The position numbers and the translations under genes were made by a program. The notes below the pieces were generated by a model. It was not told the DNA's origin, did no database searches, and saw nothing but the letters and a program-made list of their open reading frames with translations. Shown one piece after another: positions 1 through 8,880 of a stretch of DNA of 64,000 bases. Position 1 is the first letter of the stretch. The number at the start of each line of letters is the position of its first letter. This stretch comes from Arthrobacter subterraneus (GTDB lineage: Bacteria > Actinomycetota > Actinomycetes > Actinomycetales > Micrococcaceae). Location: NCBI RefSeq assembly GCF_900099735.1, contig NZ_FNDT01000001.1, positions 124,001-188,000 of the forward strand, read 5' to 3'.

Positions 1-1110
1 CGCCTGATCGACCTGTACCGCCAGAAGATCCTGTCGTTGAAAAACGTCCGCATCGTAGTGCTGGATGAGGCGGACGAAATGCTGGATCTCGGGTTCCTCC
101 CCGACGTCGAGACGCTCATGTCGGCCACCCCGGCCGTCCGGCAGACCCTCCTGTTCTCCGCCACCATGCCGGGCCCCGTGGTCGCCATGGCGCGCCGCTA
201 CATGTCCCACCCGACCCACATCCGCGCCGCTGATCCCGAGGACGACGGCGCCACCAAGAAGGACATCCGCCAGGTCATCTACCGCGCGCATAACCTGGAC
301 AAGGATGAAGTGGTGGCCCGGATCCTCCAGGCCCGCGGACGCGGACGCACCATCATCTTCACCAAGACCAAGCGCACAGCGGCCAAGCTCTCCGAGGAAC
401 TGGTGGACCGCGGCTTCGCAGCCGGCGCCATTCACGGCGACCTCGGCCAGGGAGCCCGGGAGCAGGCGCTGCGCGCCTTCCGCGGCGACAAGATCGACGT
501 CCTCGTGGCAACCGAGGTGGCGGCGCGCGGCATCGACGTTGAGGACATCACCCACGTCATCAACTTCCAGTGCCCGGAAGATGAGAAGGCCTACCTGCAC
601 CGCGTCGGCCGTACCGGCCGCGCAGGGAAGAAGGGCACCGCCGTCACATTCGTGGACTGGGACGATGTCCCCCGCTGGGGCCTGATCAACAAGGCGCTCG
701 GGCTGGACCAGGCCGAGCCGGTGGAAACCTACTCGTCCTCGCCCCACCTCTACACCGACCTCGACATCCCCGAAGGCACCAAGGGACGCCTGCCCCGCAA
801 TCAGCGCACGCTTGCCGGGATCAATGCGGAGAAGCTTGAGGACCTCGGCGAGACCGGCAAGAAGAACCGCTCGGGTGACCGTAGCCGGTCCGCCGGGCAG
901 GGCCGCCGGACCGGTTCCGAGGAACGCCGGACCGGTTCCGATGAAAAGGCGGGAGGCCGTCGTCGTACCCGCGGGTCCTCCGGAGAGGACCGCACCGCAG
1001 CCGACAGCAGCGCCAAGCAGACCGAGCGCACTGACCGCCCGCAGCGCAACAGGTCGCGGACCCGCCGCCGCAACGGCGAGGTCATCTCCAAGCCGGCCGC
1101 AGAGAGCTAA
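1..1110 (+). CDS. DEAD/DEAH-box RNA helicase, 5'-truncated by window edge
   Basis: This is the C-terminal part of an ATP-dependent RNA helicase; the start and Walker A motif lie before the window. The frame is open from base 1. It shows motif II (VLDEAD, about bases 58-75), motif III (SATMP), the helicase C domain, and motif VI (HRVGRTGRAG, about bases 598-627). The last roughly 110 residues are a basic Arg/Ser/Gly-rich tail, typical of actinobacterial RhlE-like helicases and probably RNA-binding. It should unwind structured RNA in the cytoplasm, in ribosome assembly or mRNA decay. The tail contains a short duplicated Arg-Arg-Thr-Gly-Ser block. A methyltransferase gene follows after 7 bases. 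The closest remembered relative is M. tuberculosis RhlE (Rv3211). The family call is firm; the exact RNA target is unknown. Confidence 0.93.
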   Translation, partial: RLIDLYRQKILSLKNVRIVVLDEADEMLDLGFLPDVETLMSATPAVRQTLLFSATMPGPVVAMARRYMSHPTHIRAADPEDDGATKKDIRQVIYRAHNLDKDEVVARILQARGRGRTIIFTKTKRTAAKLSEELVDRGFAAGAIHGDLGQGAREQALRAFRGDKIDVLVATEVAARGIDVEDITHVINFQCPEDEKAYLHRVGRTGRAGKKGTAVTFVDWDDVPRWGLINKALGLDQAEPVETYSSSPHLYTDLDIPEGTKGRLPRNQRTLAGINAEKLEDLGETGKKNRSGDRSRSAGQGRRTGSEERRTGSDEKAGGRRRTRGSSGEDRTAADSSAKQTERTDRPQRNRSRTRRRNGEVISKPAAES

Positions 1111-1117
1111 GCACCGC

Positions 1118-2047
1118 GTGGGGAACTCAGCGGTCCACCCGGTCTGGCGGCCGGATGGACCCAACCTCGTGGTGGAAGCGGACAATCTGGAATACCTTTC
1201 CGGGCTGCCCGGCGATTCCTTCACCATGATCTATGTGGACCCGCCGTTCAACACCGGGCGTGCGCAGCGCCGGCAGCAGACCTCGATGGTGCGCAGTGCG
1301 CCCGGAGCGGGTGACCGGGTGGGATTCAAGGGGCTGAGCTACTCCACGGTCAAGGGCCTGCTGGCCAGCTACGACGATGCGTTCGAGGACTACTGGGACT
1401 TTCTCGTGCCGCGCCTGGCTGAGGCGTGGCGGTTACTGGCGGACGACGGCACGCTCTACGTACACCTCGACTACCGCGAAGTGCACTACGCGAAAGTGAT
1501 GCTGGACGTCCTCTTCGGGCGGGAGTGCTTCCTCAACGAGATTATCTGGGCCTACGACTACGGGGCCCGCGCCCGCCGCCGCTGGCCGGCGAAACACGAC
1601 AACATCCTCGTGTACGTGAAGAACCCGGACGGGTACCACTTCGACAGCGCCGAAGTGGACCGGGAGCCCTACATGGCGCCCGGCCTCGTCACGCCCGAGA
1701 AGGCCGCCCTCGGCAAACTCCCCACGGACGTCTGGTGGCACACCATCGTCTCGCCGACGGGCAAGGAAAAGACCGGCTATCCCACCCAGAAGCCCGAGGG
1801 CCTGGTACGCCGCGCGGTTGCAGCGAGCAGCCGCCCCGGCGACTGGGTGCTGGACTTTTTTGCCGGGTCCGGAACCCTCGGCGCAGTCGCAGGAAAGCTG
1901 GAGCGGCGCTTCGTCTGCATTGACAGCAACCCGCAGTCCATTGAGGTCATGAGCCGGCGGCTCGCGCCCTGGCTCGGGAGCACGGCGGAACCGGGCGCTG
2001 CCGACGCCGAATCCGGCTGGACCAATCCCTCCGCCGCCATCGGGTAA
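1118..2047 (+). CDS. Orphan beta-class DNA adenine/cytosine-N4 methyltransferase
   Basis: The protein is a predicted SAM-dependent DNA methyltransferase of the N6_N4_Mtase family, 309 aa. Catalytic motif IV (DPPF) is at residues 41-44, and the SAM-binding motif (DFFAGSG) is near residue 246. Motif IV before motif I is the beta-class order. The middle region would hold the target-recognition domain. GTG 1118 is chosen because it follows the helicase stop by 7 bases and gives the expected N-terminus; the frame is open upstream to 812 but that part overlaps the helicase. No restriction endonuclease is nearby, so it is an orphan and may be co-transcribed with the helicase. The target sequence cannot be read from this data. 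Confidence 0.88.
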   Translation: MGNSAVHPVWRPDGPNLVVEADNLEYLSGLPGDSFTMIYVDPPFNTGRAQRRQQTSMVRSAPGAGDRVGFKGLSYSTVKGLLASYDDAFEDYWDFLVPRLAEAWRLLADDGTLYVHLDYREVHYAKVMLDVLFGRECFLNEIIWAYDYGARARRRWPAKHDNILVYVKNPDGYHFDSAEVDREPYMAPGLVTPEKAALGKLPTDVWWHTIVSPTGKEKTGYPTQKPEGLVRRAVAASSRPGDWVLDFFAGSGTLGAVAGKLERRFVCIDSNPQSIEVMSRRLAPWLGSTAEPGAADAESGWTNPSAAIG

Positions 2048-2076
2048 CTGTCACCGACGAAACCACCAGGGACTCG

Positions 2077-2922
2077 CTACCGGATAACGCTGCTCCTGGT
2101 GGCCAGCTCCTCGAGCCGCTCGAACACTTCCGGCTGGGTGAGGTTCTCCCCCAGCCGGTTCGGTTTTCCGGTCCCGTGGTAGTCGCTGGAACCGGTGACC
2201 AGCAGGTTGTTCCGGGCGGCAATCCGCCGCAGTTCTGCGCGCCCTTCCTCGGGATTGTCGCGATGGTCGATCTCCAGGCCGAGCAGGCCGGCGTCAATCA
2301 TTTCCGCTGTCACGTCGCTGTCGACGATGCGGCCCCGCGAGGACGCCACAGGATGCGCAAACACGGGGACGCCGCCGGCCTCCCGGACCAGGGCAACAGC
2401 GTCTGCCGGGTGCGGCGCATAGTGCCCCACCCAGTACCGGGAGCGGGCGCTCAACATGCTGCCGAAGGCCTCGCTCCGGGTGGCAACGACCTTCAGCGCG
2501 ACCAGGGTGTCGGCAATATGCGGCCGCCCGATGGTGGCACCCTCGGCAACGTGCTCCAGCACATGAGACCAGGAGATCGGGTAGTCCGCCGAGAGCTTCT
2601 CCACCATCCGTTCGGCCCGGGTCAGCCGGGCATCCCGGGAGCGTTCCACCTCCGCGAGCAGTCCCGGGTGGGAGGGATCGTGGAGGTAGGACAGCACGTG
2701 CACGCTGATGCCGGTGTCCGTGCGGCAGGACACTTCCATTCCGGGTACCAGCGTCAGGCCCAGCGCGCGCGCCTCCTGCGCTGCCTCTGCCCACCCCGCG
2801 GTCGAGTCGTGGTCGGTGAGGGCGACGACGTCCAGCCCGGCAGCTGCAGCCGCGCGCATGACGTGCGCGGGGCTTTCAGTACCGTCGGACACGGTGGAGT
2901 GGGCATGCAGGTCGATTCTCAC
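2077..2922 (-). CDS. PHP-domain phosphoesterase (nucleoside bisphosphate phosphatase-like)
   Basis: The protein (281 aa) is a PHP-domain metal-dependent phosphoesterase. It begins MRIDLHAHS, the first metal-binding motif, and carries LTDHDS, GMEVSC, FAHP and SSDYHG, which supply the remaining His/Asp/Glu ligands for a trinuclear metal site. Relatives of this length act as 3',5'-nucleoside bisphosphate phosphatases or 5'-3' exoribonucleases (TrpH/YciV group). GTG 2922 is preferred; a TTG lies one codon upstream. It is convergent with the methyltransferase and starts 22 bases after the acyltransferase stop, so the two minus-strand genes are probably co-transcribed. The exact substrate is not certain. 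Confidence 0.88.
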   Translation of the reverse strand: MRIDLHAHSTVSDGTESPAHVMRAAAAAGLDVVALTDHDSTAGWAEAAQEARALGLTLVPGMEVSCRTDTGISVHVLSYLHDPSHPGLLAEVERSRDARLTRAERMVEKLSADYPISWSHVLEHVAEGATIGRPHIADTLVALKVVATRSEAFGSMLSARSRYWVGHYAPHPADAVALVREAGGVPVFAHPVASSRGRIVDSDVTAEMIDAGLLGLEIDHRDNPEEGRAELRRIAARNNLLVTGSSDYHGTGKPNRLGENLTQPEVFERLEELATRSSVIR

Positions 2923-2944
2923 CAAACAACTGTAAGCCCGTATT

Positions 2945-4753
2945 TCACTCTCCGCTTCGCATCAGGTCCGCGTAGACGGCTCCACCCTGTGGTCCGGGAT
3001 GGATCCCGTCGGGGGCAAAGTCGGTGGCCTGCCGGGAGGCGGCGTCCCAGTCGCGCAGTTCCACGTTGTCCCGGTTTTCGGCGAAGGCCCGTAACGCATC
3101 ATTGACCGACGGAATCCAGGGGCGCTCACCGTGCGCAGTGATGAGGACGAGGCGGCGATCCGGGCCGATTGCCTCAAGGAGCTCGTCGAGGACTGCCGGA
3201 TCAAACTCCCCGTTTGTCCCGAGCCCGATCACCACAACCTGCCGCAGCCGGCCCTGCCGTTCGAGTTCCGCCGCGAAACCGGGCGCGTCCGTCATCTGGC
3301 GGCCAACCTCCGCCTGCACATCGATTCCGGGCAGCGACTCCACCAGTTGGGGTGCGGCTGCGAGCATCACCGAGTCCCCGATGGCCGTGACTGCTTTCCC
3401 GTCGAGAGCGCTCTGCGCGGGCTCGTCCTGTCCTTCCGCGGGAGTGGACGGGGCCGGTGCCGGCTCCGGAGCGGGCGTACGCGCAGCGGCGGCAGCGGCC
3501 TCCCGCGCGGCGTTCCGGCCCGCGGCGAGTTGTTCCTCAAGCTGCGTTTTCTCAGGCGACAGTGCAACGGCCGCACCCGCGAGGACGGTCATTGAGGCCA
3601 GCGCCGCGGTGCCGCCGACCAGCGCCGGCCGGATCTGCCGCGCGCGCCACGAGCCCAGGTACCCCGTCCCGGACCGCCGCAGGCCCCGGGCCAGAACCGG
3701 CCTCTCCACGTATCGCCAGCTGACCGCCGCGCAGCCCAGCGTGAGGGGCACGACGGCGGCAGCAGCCCAGTGGTCAGCGCCGGGCGGCAGCCACCCGGCC
3801 ACGAGGACGGTCCACGGCCAGTGCCAAAGGTAAATACCGTAGCTGCGCCTGCCGAGCCACTGCAGCGTGCGGCTCGAAAGCAGCTCGGCCGCAGCACCCG
3901 AGGAATGGCGCAGGAGCGCCACGACCAATACTGCCACCGCGCTGAAGGCGAACATTCCGCCCTGGTAGGCAGCAGCGCCGTCGTCGGGCAGGACGCCGAA
4001 GAACATTCCCAGCGCCGTCAGGCCGACGGGCAGCGCAACGCGGTTCGCCGCTTCACTCACCAGCGGGCCCGTCCGGGCTCCGGCGAGCGCCAGCCAGGCG
4101 CCTAGGAGCAGTCCGAAACCATGCGTATCGGTACCGAAGTACAGGCGGCTCGGATCAGCTCCCGGCGAGAATTGGAGGGCCATGAGTCCGCCGCTCAGCA
4201 GCGCGGCGGCGAGGACCAGGAACGCGAAGGGCAGCGGGACAGCGGATCCGGCCCTCCCGCGCCCGAGTTTCCACAGGGCCAGAAGCAGCAGCGGCCAGAG
4301 GAGGTAGAACTGCTCCTCCACGGCCAGGGACCACAGGTGCAGGAGCAGCGGCGGCTCGGATTCGGCGAAGTAGGACCCTCCGGAGACGACCTGCACCCAG
4401 TTGGTGCTGAAGGTCGCTGCGCCGGCGGCCTGGGTCTTGAGGGTCCGGTCCGCTTCGGTGGGGAACAGGAGCACCAGGGTGAAGCTCACCAGCACAACCG
4501 GAATCAGCGCGGGCACGATCCGCCTGAGGCGCCGCTGCCAGAACGCGCCGAGATCGAGCCTGCCCGAGCGGTGCAGTTCCTCCGCCGCCAGGCTGGTGAT
4601 CAGGAAGCCGCTCAGGACAAAGAAGAGGTCGACGCCGAGAAACCCGCCGGGCAGCGCACCGGGCGCAAGATGGTAGGAAACCACGGCGATGACGGCGATG
4701 GCCCTCAGCCCGTCCAGCGGCTTGTTTCGTTCCCTCACAACGTTTTCCGGCAT
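2945..4753 (-). CDS. OafA/OatA-type O-acyltransferase with C-terminal SGNH domain
   Basis: This is a 602-aa membrane protein. Residues about 5-360 form an acyltransferase-3 domain with roughly ten membrane helices and the family Arg-X10-His motif (RAIAVIAVVSYH). A further helix and a Pro/Ala-rich linker follow. An SGNH-hydrolase-like domain runs from about residue 455, with GDSVM (Ser461) as block I, GTN as block III, and DGIHP (Asp582, His585) as block V. This is the OatA architecture: the membrane part passes acyl groups across and the SGNH domain transfers them to a cell-wall or surface glycan. ATG 4753 is chosen over upstream in-frame starts because an AAGGA ribosome site precedes it. The acceptor glycan is unknown. 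Confidence 0.9.
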   Translation of the reverse strand: MPENVVRERNKPLDGLRAIAVIAVVSYHLAPGALPGGFLGVDLFFVLSGFLITSLAAEELHRSGRLDLGAFWQRRLRRIVPALIPVVLVSFTLVLLFPTEADRTLKTQAAGAATFSTNWVQVVSGGSYFAESEPPLLLHLWSLAVEEQFYLLWPLLLLALWKLGRGRAGSAVPLPFAFLVLAAALLSGGLMALQFSPGADPSRLYFGTDTHGFGLLLGAWLALAGARTGPLVSEAANRVALPVGLTALGMFFGVLPDDGAAAYQGGMFAFSAVAVLVVALLRHSSGAAAELLSSRTLQWLGRRSYGIYLWHWPWTVLVAGWLPPGADHWAAAAVVPLTLGCAAVSWRYVERPVLARGLRRSGTGYLGSWRARQIRPALVGGTAALASMTVLAGAAVALSPEKTQLEEQLAAGRNAAREAAAAAARTPAPEPAPAPSTPAEGQDEPAQSALDGKAVTAIGDSVMLAAAPQLVESLPGIDVQAEVGRQMTDAPGFAAELERQGRLRQVVVIGLGTNGEFDPAVLDELLEAIGPDRRLVLITAHGERPWIPSVNDALRAFAENRDNVELRDWDAASRQATDFAPDGIHPGPQGGAVYADLMRSGE

Positions 4754-4909
4754 GGGTCCTTCGGTGGTCGGCGTCTCGTGTCCCCCGGGCCACCTTACAA
4801 AAAGCCCGGCCGGAGCAGCACTACCGGCCCTGCGCGTGGCGCCGGAACCGGCCTGACCCCCGGTCCGGGATGTTTGGCTCACTCCGCAGGCCGGTGAGAC
4901 GATGGGCGG

Positions 4910-6520
4910 GTGAGTACAGCAGAGAACACCCCATCAGCAGTCACCGCCGCAGAGGCCGGGGCCGGCAACGACGCCACGCCCGTCACGCCGGAGGACCAGC
5001 CGCTTTCCAGCCGCAACGAGAACCGGTCGCAGCGGCCTGATTCGGATGCCTTCAAGGCCTTCATGGGCGCGCACTGGGCACCGAAAGGAACAGAGCTGCC
5101 GGCGGAAGCAGAGGTGGCGCCCTATGCAGCCCAGCGCCGCCTGAAAATTTCCCGGCAGTTCCCCGGGGAACGGCTGGTCATTCCCGCCGGGCCCCTGAAG
5201 GTCCGCTCCAATGACACCGACTACCGTTTCCGCCCCCATTCCGGCTTCGCCCACCTCACCGGCCTCGGCCTGGACCACGAGCCCGACGCCGTCCTTGTCC
5301 TGGAGCCCACTGCGGAGGGAGCCGGCGACGACGGCGGCAACCACACTGCCACCCTGTACTTCCGTGAACTGGCCGGCCGGGACAGCGCCGAGTTCTACGC
5401 GAACGCACGCTACGGCGAGTTCTGGATCGGTCCGCGGCTGTCCCGCGCCGAGGTGCGCGCCCTGTTGTCGCTGGAGACGGCGGACCTTGCGGACCTGGAA
5501 GCGGCCATCACCAAGGATGCCGGCGCGGTGGAGATCGGAGGCATCCGAATCCGGCTCCTCCGGGAGGTCGACCTGAATGCGGATGCCCTCGTGGATACGT
5601 CCCGCATCAACACCGGCGTCGACCTTGAGGCCTCCGATGAGCTCGACGCGAAGCTTGCGGAAGCGCTGTCCGAACTCCGGCTGATCAAGGACGAGTGGGA
5701 AATCACGCAGATGCGCCGGGCGGTCGAGGCTACCGTGAACGGCTTCCACGAGGTTGTCAGTGAACTGCCCCGCGCAATCTCCCACCCCCGCGGCGAGCGC
5801 GTGGTGGAAGGGGCGTTCTTTGCCCGTGCACGTGAGGAGGGCAATGACCTCGGCTACGACACCATCGCCGCCTCGGGCAACAATGCCACCGTCCTCCACT
5901 GGATCCGTAACAACGGCCAGGTGAACGCCGATGACCTGCTGCTGCTGGACGCGGGTGTTGAAGCCGACACCCTTTACACCGCCGACATCACCCGTACCCT
6001 GCCGGTCAGCGGCAAGTACTCCGACATCCAGCGGAAGATCTATCAGGCGGTCCTCGACGCCGCGGACGCCGGTTTCGCTGCCGCGAGGGTGGGCGCCAGG
6101 TTCCGCGACGTGCACTCCGCCGCGGTGGCCGTCCTGGCTGAGCGCCTGGATGCCTGGGGGCTGCTGCCGGTACCGCTCGAGGAGGCGCTCTCTCCCGCAG
6201 GGCAGCATCACCGGCGTTGGATGCCGCACGGCACTAGCCACCACCTCGGGATGGACGTCCATGACTGCGCGCAGGCCCGGCGCGAACTCTACCTGGACGG
6301 CATTCTGGCGGAAGGTATGGTCTTCACCATTGAGCCCGGACTGTACTTCAAGGAGGAAGACCTCTCCGTTCCGGAGGAGTACCGGGGTATCGGGGTACGG
6401 ATCGAGGATGACATCCTCATGACGGCAGACGGTCCAGTCAACCTCAGCTCAGCTCTCCCGCGCGATCCCGACGACGTCGAGGCGTGGATGGCAGGCATCT
6501 ACAGCCCGACCGGCGAATAG
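4910..6520 (+). CDS. pepP: Xaa-Pro aminopeptidase (M24B)
   Basis: The protein (536 aa) removes N-terminal residues next to proline. An N-terminal aminopeptidase P domain precedes a pita-bread catalytic domain. The five dimetal ligands are visible: Asp in LLLDAG, Asp in YTADITRT (about 347 and 358), His in HGTSHHLG (about 445), Glu in FTIEPGLY (about 475) and Glu in VRIEDD (about 498). The 45-residue N-terminal extension rich in Ala, Thr and Glu is typical of Arthrobacter-type homologues. It starts at GTG 4910 with only a weak ribosome site. It is divergent from the acyltransferase gene and ends at a strong hairpin terminator. Confidence 0.95.
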   Translation: MSTAENTPSAVTAAEAGAGNDATPVTPEDQPLSSRNENRSQRPDSDAFKAFMGAHWAPKGTELPAEAEVAPYAAQRRLKISRQFPGERLVIPAGPLKVRSNDTDYRFRPHSGFAHLTGLGLDHEPDAVLVLEPTAEGAGDDGGNHTATLYFRELAGRDSAEFYANARYGEFWIGPRLSRAEVRALLSLETADLADLEAAITKDAGAVEIGGIRIRLLREVDLNADALVDTSRINTGVDLEASDELDAKLAEALSELRLIKDEWEITQMRRAVEATVNGFHEVVSELPRAISHPRGERVVEGAFFARAREEGNDLGYDTIAASGNNATVLHWIRNNGQVNADDLLLLDAGVEADTLYTADITRTLPVSGKYSDIQRKIYQAVLDAADAGFAAARVGARFRDVHSAAVAVLAERLDAWGLLPVPLEEALSPAGQHHRRWMPHGTSHHLGMDVHDCAQARRELYLDGILAEGMVFTIEPGLYFKEEDLSVPEEYRGIGVRIEDDILMTADGPVNLSSALPRDPDDVEAWMAGIYSPTGE

Positions 6521-6562
6521 CGGGCTGAAGGTCCGGACTGCAGGGCCGGACCTGGAAAACCA

Positions 6563-6608
6563 CAACGCAAAGGCGGACAGCCTTCGATGGCTGTCCGCCT
6601 TTGCGTTG
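6563..6608. terminator. Bidirectional hairpin terminator
   Basis: A perfect 20-bp stem (6563-6582 with 6589-6608) and a 6-base loop lie between the convergent pepP and stress-protein genes. It is rich in GC and flanked by A/T residues, and could serve both strands. Confidence 0.88.
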
Positions 6609-6652
6609 GTCAGCTGCCCTCGCTGATTCTGGCCGGCCGGTTGGTGGCCCCG

Positions 6653-7471
6653 CTAATCCTGGCGGGATTCCTCACCGCGGCGGGCCTCATCAGGTGCGTC
6701 TTCCGCGGCGGGCTGCGGTTCGATGCGGATCCCGTACTGCGGACGCCCGTCCGGAAGATCAGGGAACTGACCGCGGGTGGAACGCTGGTTTGCAGCCCGC
6801 TGTTCATCCCCAGCCTGCGGGGCAGCGCCAGCCTGCTGTGGGTCAGGATTGGCGTGCGGCGCCTGGACAGGCGGCTGCCCCCAGCTTTCCGGACGCTGCG
6901 GCGGCTGGCCCTGCCGCGGCGGTTGGTTCGGTGCCGATGGCGTCCCCCAGGGCTGCACGGGGGCGTTGGTTTGCGGGTTCGAATTCATCGGCAGCTGCTG
7001 CAGCACCCGGCGGGCTTCTCCGGCAACGGACGGATCAACAATGACGTCGTAGCTGGTTGCGACCACCTGGCTGGTGGACGTGAAATCACGCTTCCCGCGC
7101 TGGAACGCGTAGGCGATCACACCGAACAGCACCCAGAACACTGCTCCGAGCGCCATTGAGGAGAGGATGGGAAGGTAGGTCGAGTCACCGCCGAAGAGCG
7201 TCAGGATGAAACCAACAAAAAGACCGAACCAGGCGCCGGTCGCGGCGCTGGCAAGAGCCACCCTCGGGTAGCTGAGGCGTCCGGTTACCCGTTCCACGGT
7301 CTTGAGGTCGTTGCCGATGATCGACACCTGCTGCACGGGAAACTTGCTGTCGGCGAGGTAGTCGACGGCTTTCTGGGCATCAAGGTAGGAGCCGTACCTG
7401 CCGACGGTCTCGCCCTTCGGCAGTGTGCGGCCTTCATCACGTGAGGCGGTTCGTCCAAGAACGTTTGACAT
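6653..7471 (-). CDS. YflT-domain general stress membrane protein
   Basis: The 272-aa protein has an N-terminal domain of the YflT/general stress protein 17M type (residues about 18-65: GETVGRYGSYLDAQKAVDYL). Two hydrophobic helices follow (about 75-120), then a cytosolic domain ending near residue 160. The C-terminal third is a disordered Pro/Gln-rich tail. Homologues are widespread in Actinobacteria and linked to stress, but no biochemical role is established. ATG 7471 is used; the frame is open upstream without a ribosome site. It is divergent from the MgtE-N gene. Confidence 0.85.
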   Translation of the reverse strand: MSNVLGRTASRDEGRTLPKGETVGRYGSYLDAQKAVDYLADSKFPVQQVSIIGNDLKTVERVTGRLSYPRVALASAATGAWFGLFVGFILTLFGGDSTYLPILSSMALGAVFWVLFGVIAYAFQRGKRDFTSTSQVVATSYDVIVDPSVAGEARRVLQQLPMNSNPQTNAPVQPWGTPSAPNQPPRQGQPPQRPESWGQPPVQAPHANPDPQQAGAAPQAGDEQRAANQRSTRGQFPDLPDGRPQYGIRIEPQPAAEDAPDEARRGEESRQD

Positions 7472-7587
7472 ACTTTCATTGTTGCCTAGATCAGCCCCGC
7501 CGTGGCACCGTATCGCTCGGGGTGAACTTTGGGGTGGCCATGCCGTGCGGGCCGTCACGCAATACAGCCGCAGTAGCGCAGGCGCAG

Positions 7588-7593
7588 TAGCCT
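7588..7593 (+). promoter_or_regulatory. -10 element (TAGCCT) for the MgtE-N gene
   Basis: The hexamer ends 6 bases before GTG 7600, so the transcript should begin at or next to the start codon (leaderless). No ribosome site is present. Confidence 0.5.
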
Positions 7594-7599
7594 AGGCAT

Positions 7600-8880
7600 G
7601 TGAGCAGCAACCCAACGCGCGTTTTTGTGGCACGTCTTCTGGGCCTGGACGTCTTCGACCCTCTCGGTGACCGTCTCGGGCGGCTCCGTGACGCCGTCAT
7701 CCTCGACCGGGGACCGTCGGTTCTCCCCCAGGTTGTCGGTCTGGTGGTTGAGGTTCCCGGCAAGAAGCGGGTCTTCGTGCCGATGACGCGCGTGACGTCC
7801 ATCGACGCCGGGCAGATCATCTGTACCGGGTTGGTCAACCTCCGGCGGTTCGACCAGCGCGGCGCCGAGCAGCTCGTCGTTGCCGAGGTCTTCGACCGCC
7901 GGATCACGCTTCGCGACGGGAGCGGGGAGGCCACCATCGAGGATGTGGCCATGGAGAAGGACCGCTCCGGCGACTGGCACGTGTCGCAGATCTTCGTCCG
8001 TCGCGGCGGCCCACAGTCGCGGCTGCGGGGCCTTCGCCGCGGCGAGCGCCTGATCATCGACTGGATGGACGCGTATCACGGCGACGCCGATGAACCCCAG
8101 GCCGCAACGTCCTTCGTGGCACAGCACGATGACCTGAAAGCAGCCGACTTCGCGGACGCACTCCACGAGATGAGCGACAAGCGCCGGATCGAGGTGGCCA
8201 GCGAGCTTCAGGACCAGCGGCTTGCCGACATCCTCCAGGAACTGCCCGACGACGACCAGGTGCAGATCCTCTCCTCACTGGACCGGGAGCGGGCAGCCGA
8301 TGTGCTGGAGGAGATGGACCCGGACGACGCCGCCGACCTCCTCAATGAGCTACCGGAAGACCAGAAGGAAGAGCTCCTCCAGCTCATGGAACCGGACGAC
8401 GCGAAGGACGTCCGCCGGCTGCTGCAGTATGAGGAAGACACCGCCGGATCACTCATGACGCCGGTTCCTGTGATCCTGCCTCCGGAAGCAACGGTCGCCG
8501 AGGCGCTGGCGCACGTACGCCGGGAAGAATTGACCCCGGCGCTCGCATCGTCCATCTTCGTCTGCCGGCCACCGCTGGAGACCCCCACCGGCCGGTACCT
8601 CGGCGTGGTACATATCCAGCAGCTGCTACGTTTTCCGCCTCCCGAGCAACTGGGCAATATCGTGGACACGGATCTGGAGCCGGTCAGCGATCAGGCGACC
8701 ATCAGTGAGGTATCCCGGATCCTAGCCACCTACAACCTGAATTCACTGCCGATCGTCAATGGCGACGGCCGATTGGTGGGGGCGGTGACCGTTGACGACG
8801 TTCTGGACCACCTGCTCCCGGAGGACTGGCGTGCCCAGGACATCACGCCCCATATAACCCGTGGAGGCATAAATGGTTGA
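7600..8880 (+). CDS. MgtE N-terminal/CBS domain protein without channel domain
   Basis: The 426-aa protein starts with a PRC-barrel-like domain (residues about 5-90). A superhelical MgtE N-terminal domain follows with repeated acidic helices (LPDDDQVQIL, MDPDDAADLL, LPEDQKEELL, about 185-275), then two CBS domains (about 280-410). The five-helix Mg2+ channel of true MgtE is absent, so it is soluble and cannot transport magnesium alone. It may sense Mg2+ or nucleotides and act on a partner. The next gene, a DUF1003 membrane protein, overlaps its end by 8 bases, so the two are translationally coupled. The order matches M. tuberculosis Rv1232c/Rv1231c as remembered. Confidence 0.9.
   Translation: MSSNPTRVFVARLLGLDVFDPLGDRLGRLRDAVILDRGPSVLPQVVGLVVEVPGKKRVFVPMTRVTSIDAGQIICTGLVNLRRFDQRGAEQLVVAEVFDRRITLRDGSGEATIEDVAMEKDRSGDWHVSQIFVRRGGPQSRLRGLRRGERLIIDWMDAYHGDADEPQAATSFVAQHDDLKAADFADALHEMSDKRRIEVASELQDQRLADILQELPDDDQVQILSSLDRERAADVLEEMDPDDAADLLNELPEDQKEELLQLMEPDDAKDVRRLLQYEEDTAGSLMTPVPVILPPEATVAEALAHVRREELTPALASSIFVCRPPLETPTGRYLGVVHIQQLLRFPPPEQLGNIVDTDLEPVSDQATISEVSRILATYNLNSLPIVNGDGRLVGAVTVDDVLDHLLPEDWRAQDITPHITRGGING

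Noticed and set aside
4934-6262. 442-codon minus-strand frame opposite pepP
   Set aside because: It is antisense to a clear M24B peptidase and has no recognisable domain; such long frames are expected in GC-rich DNA.
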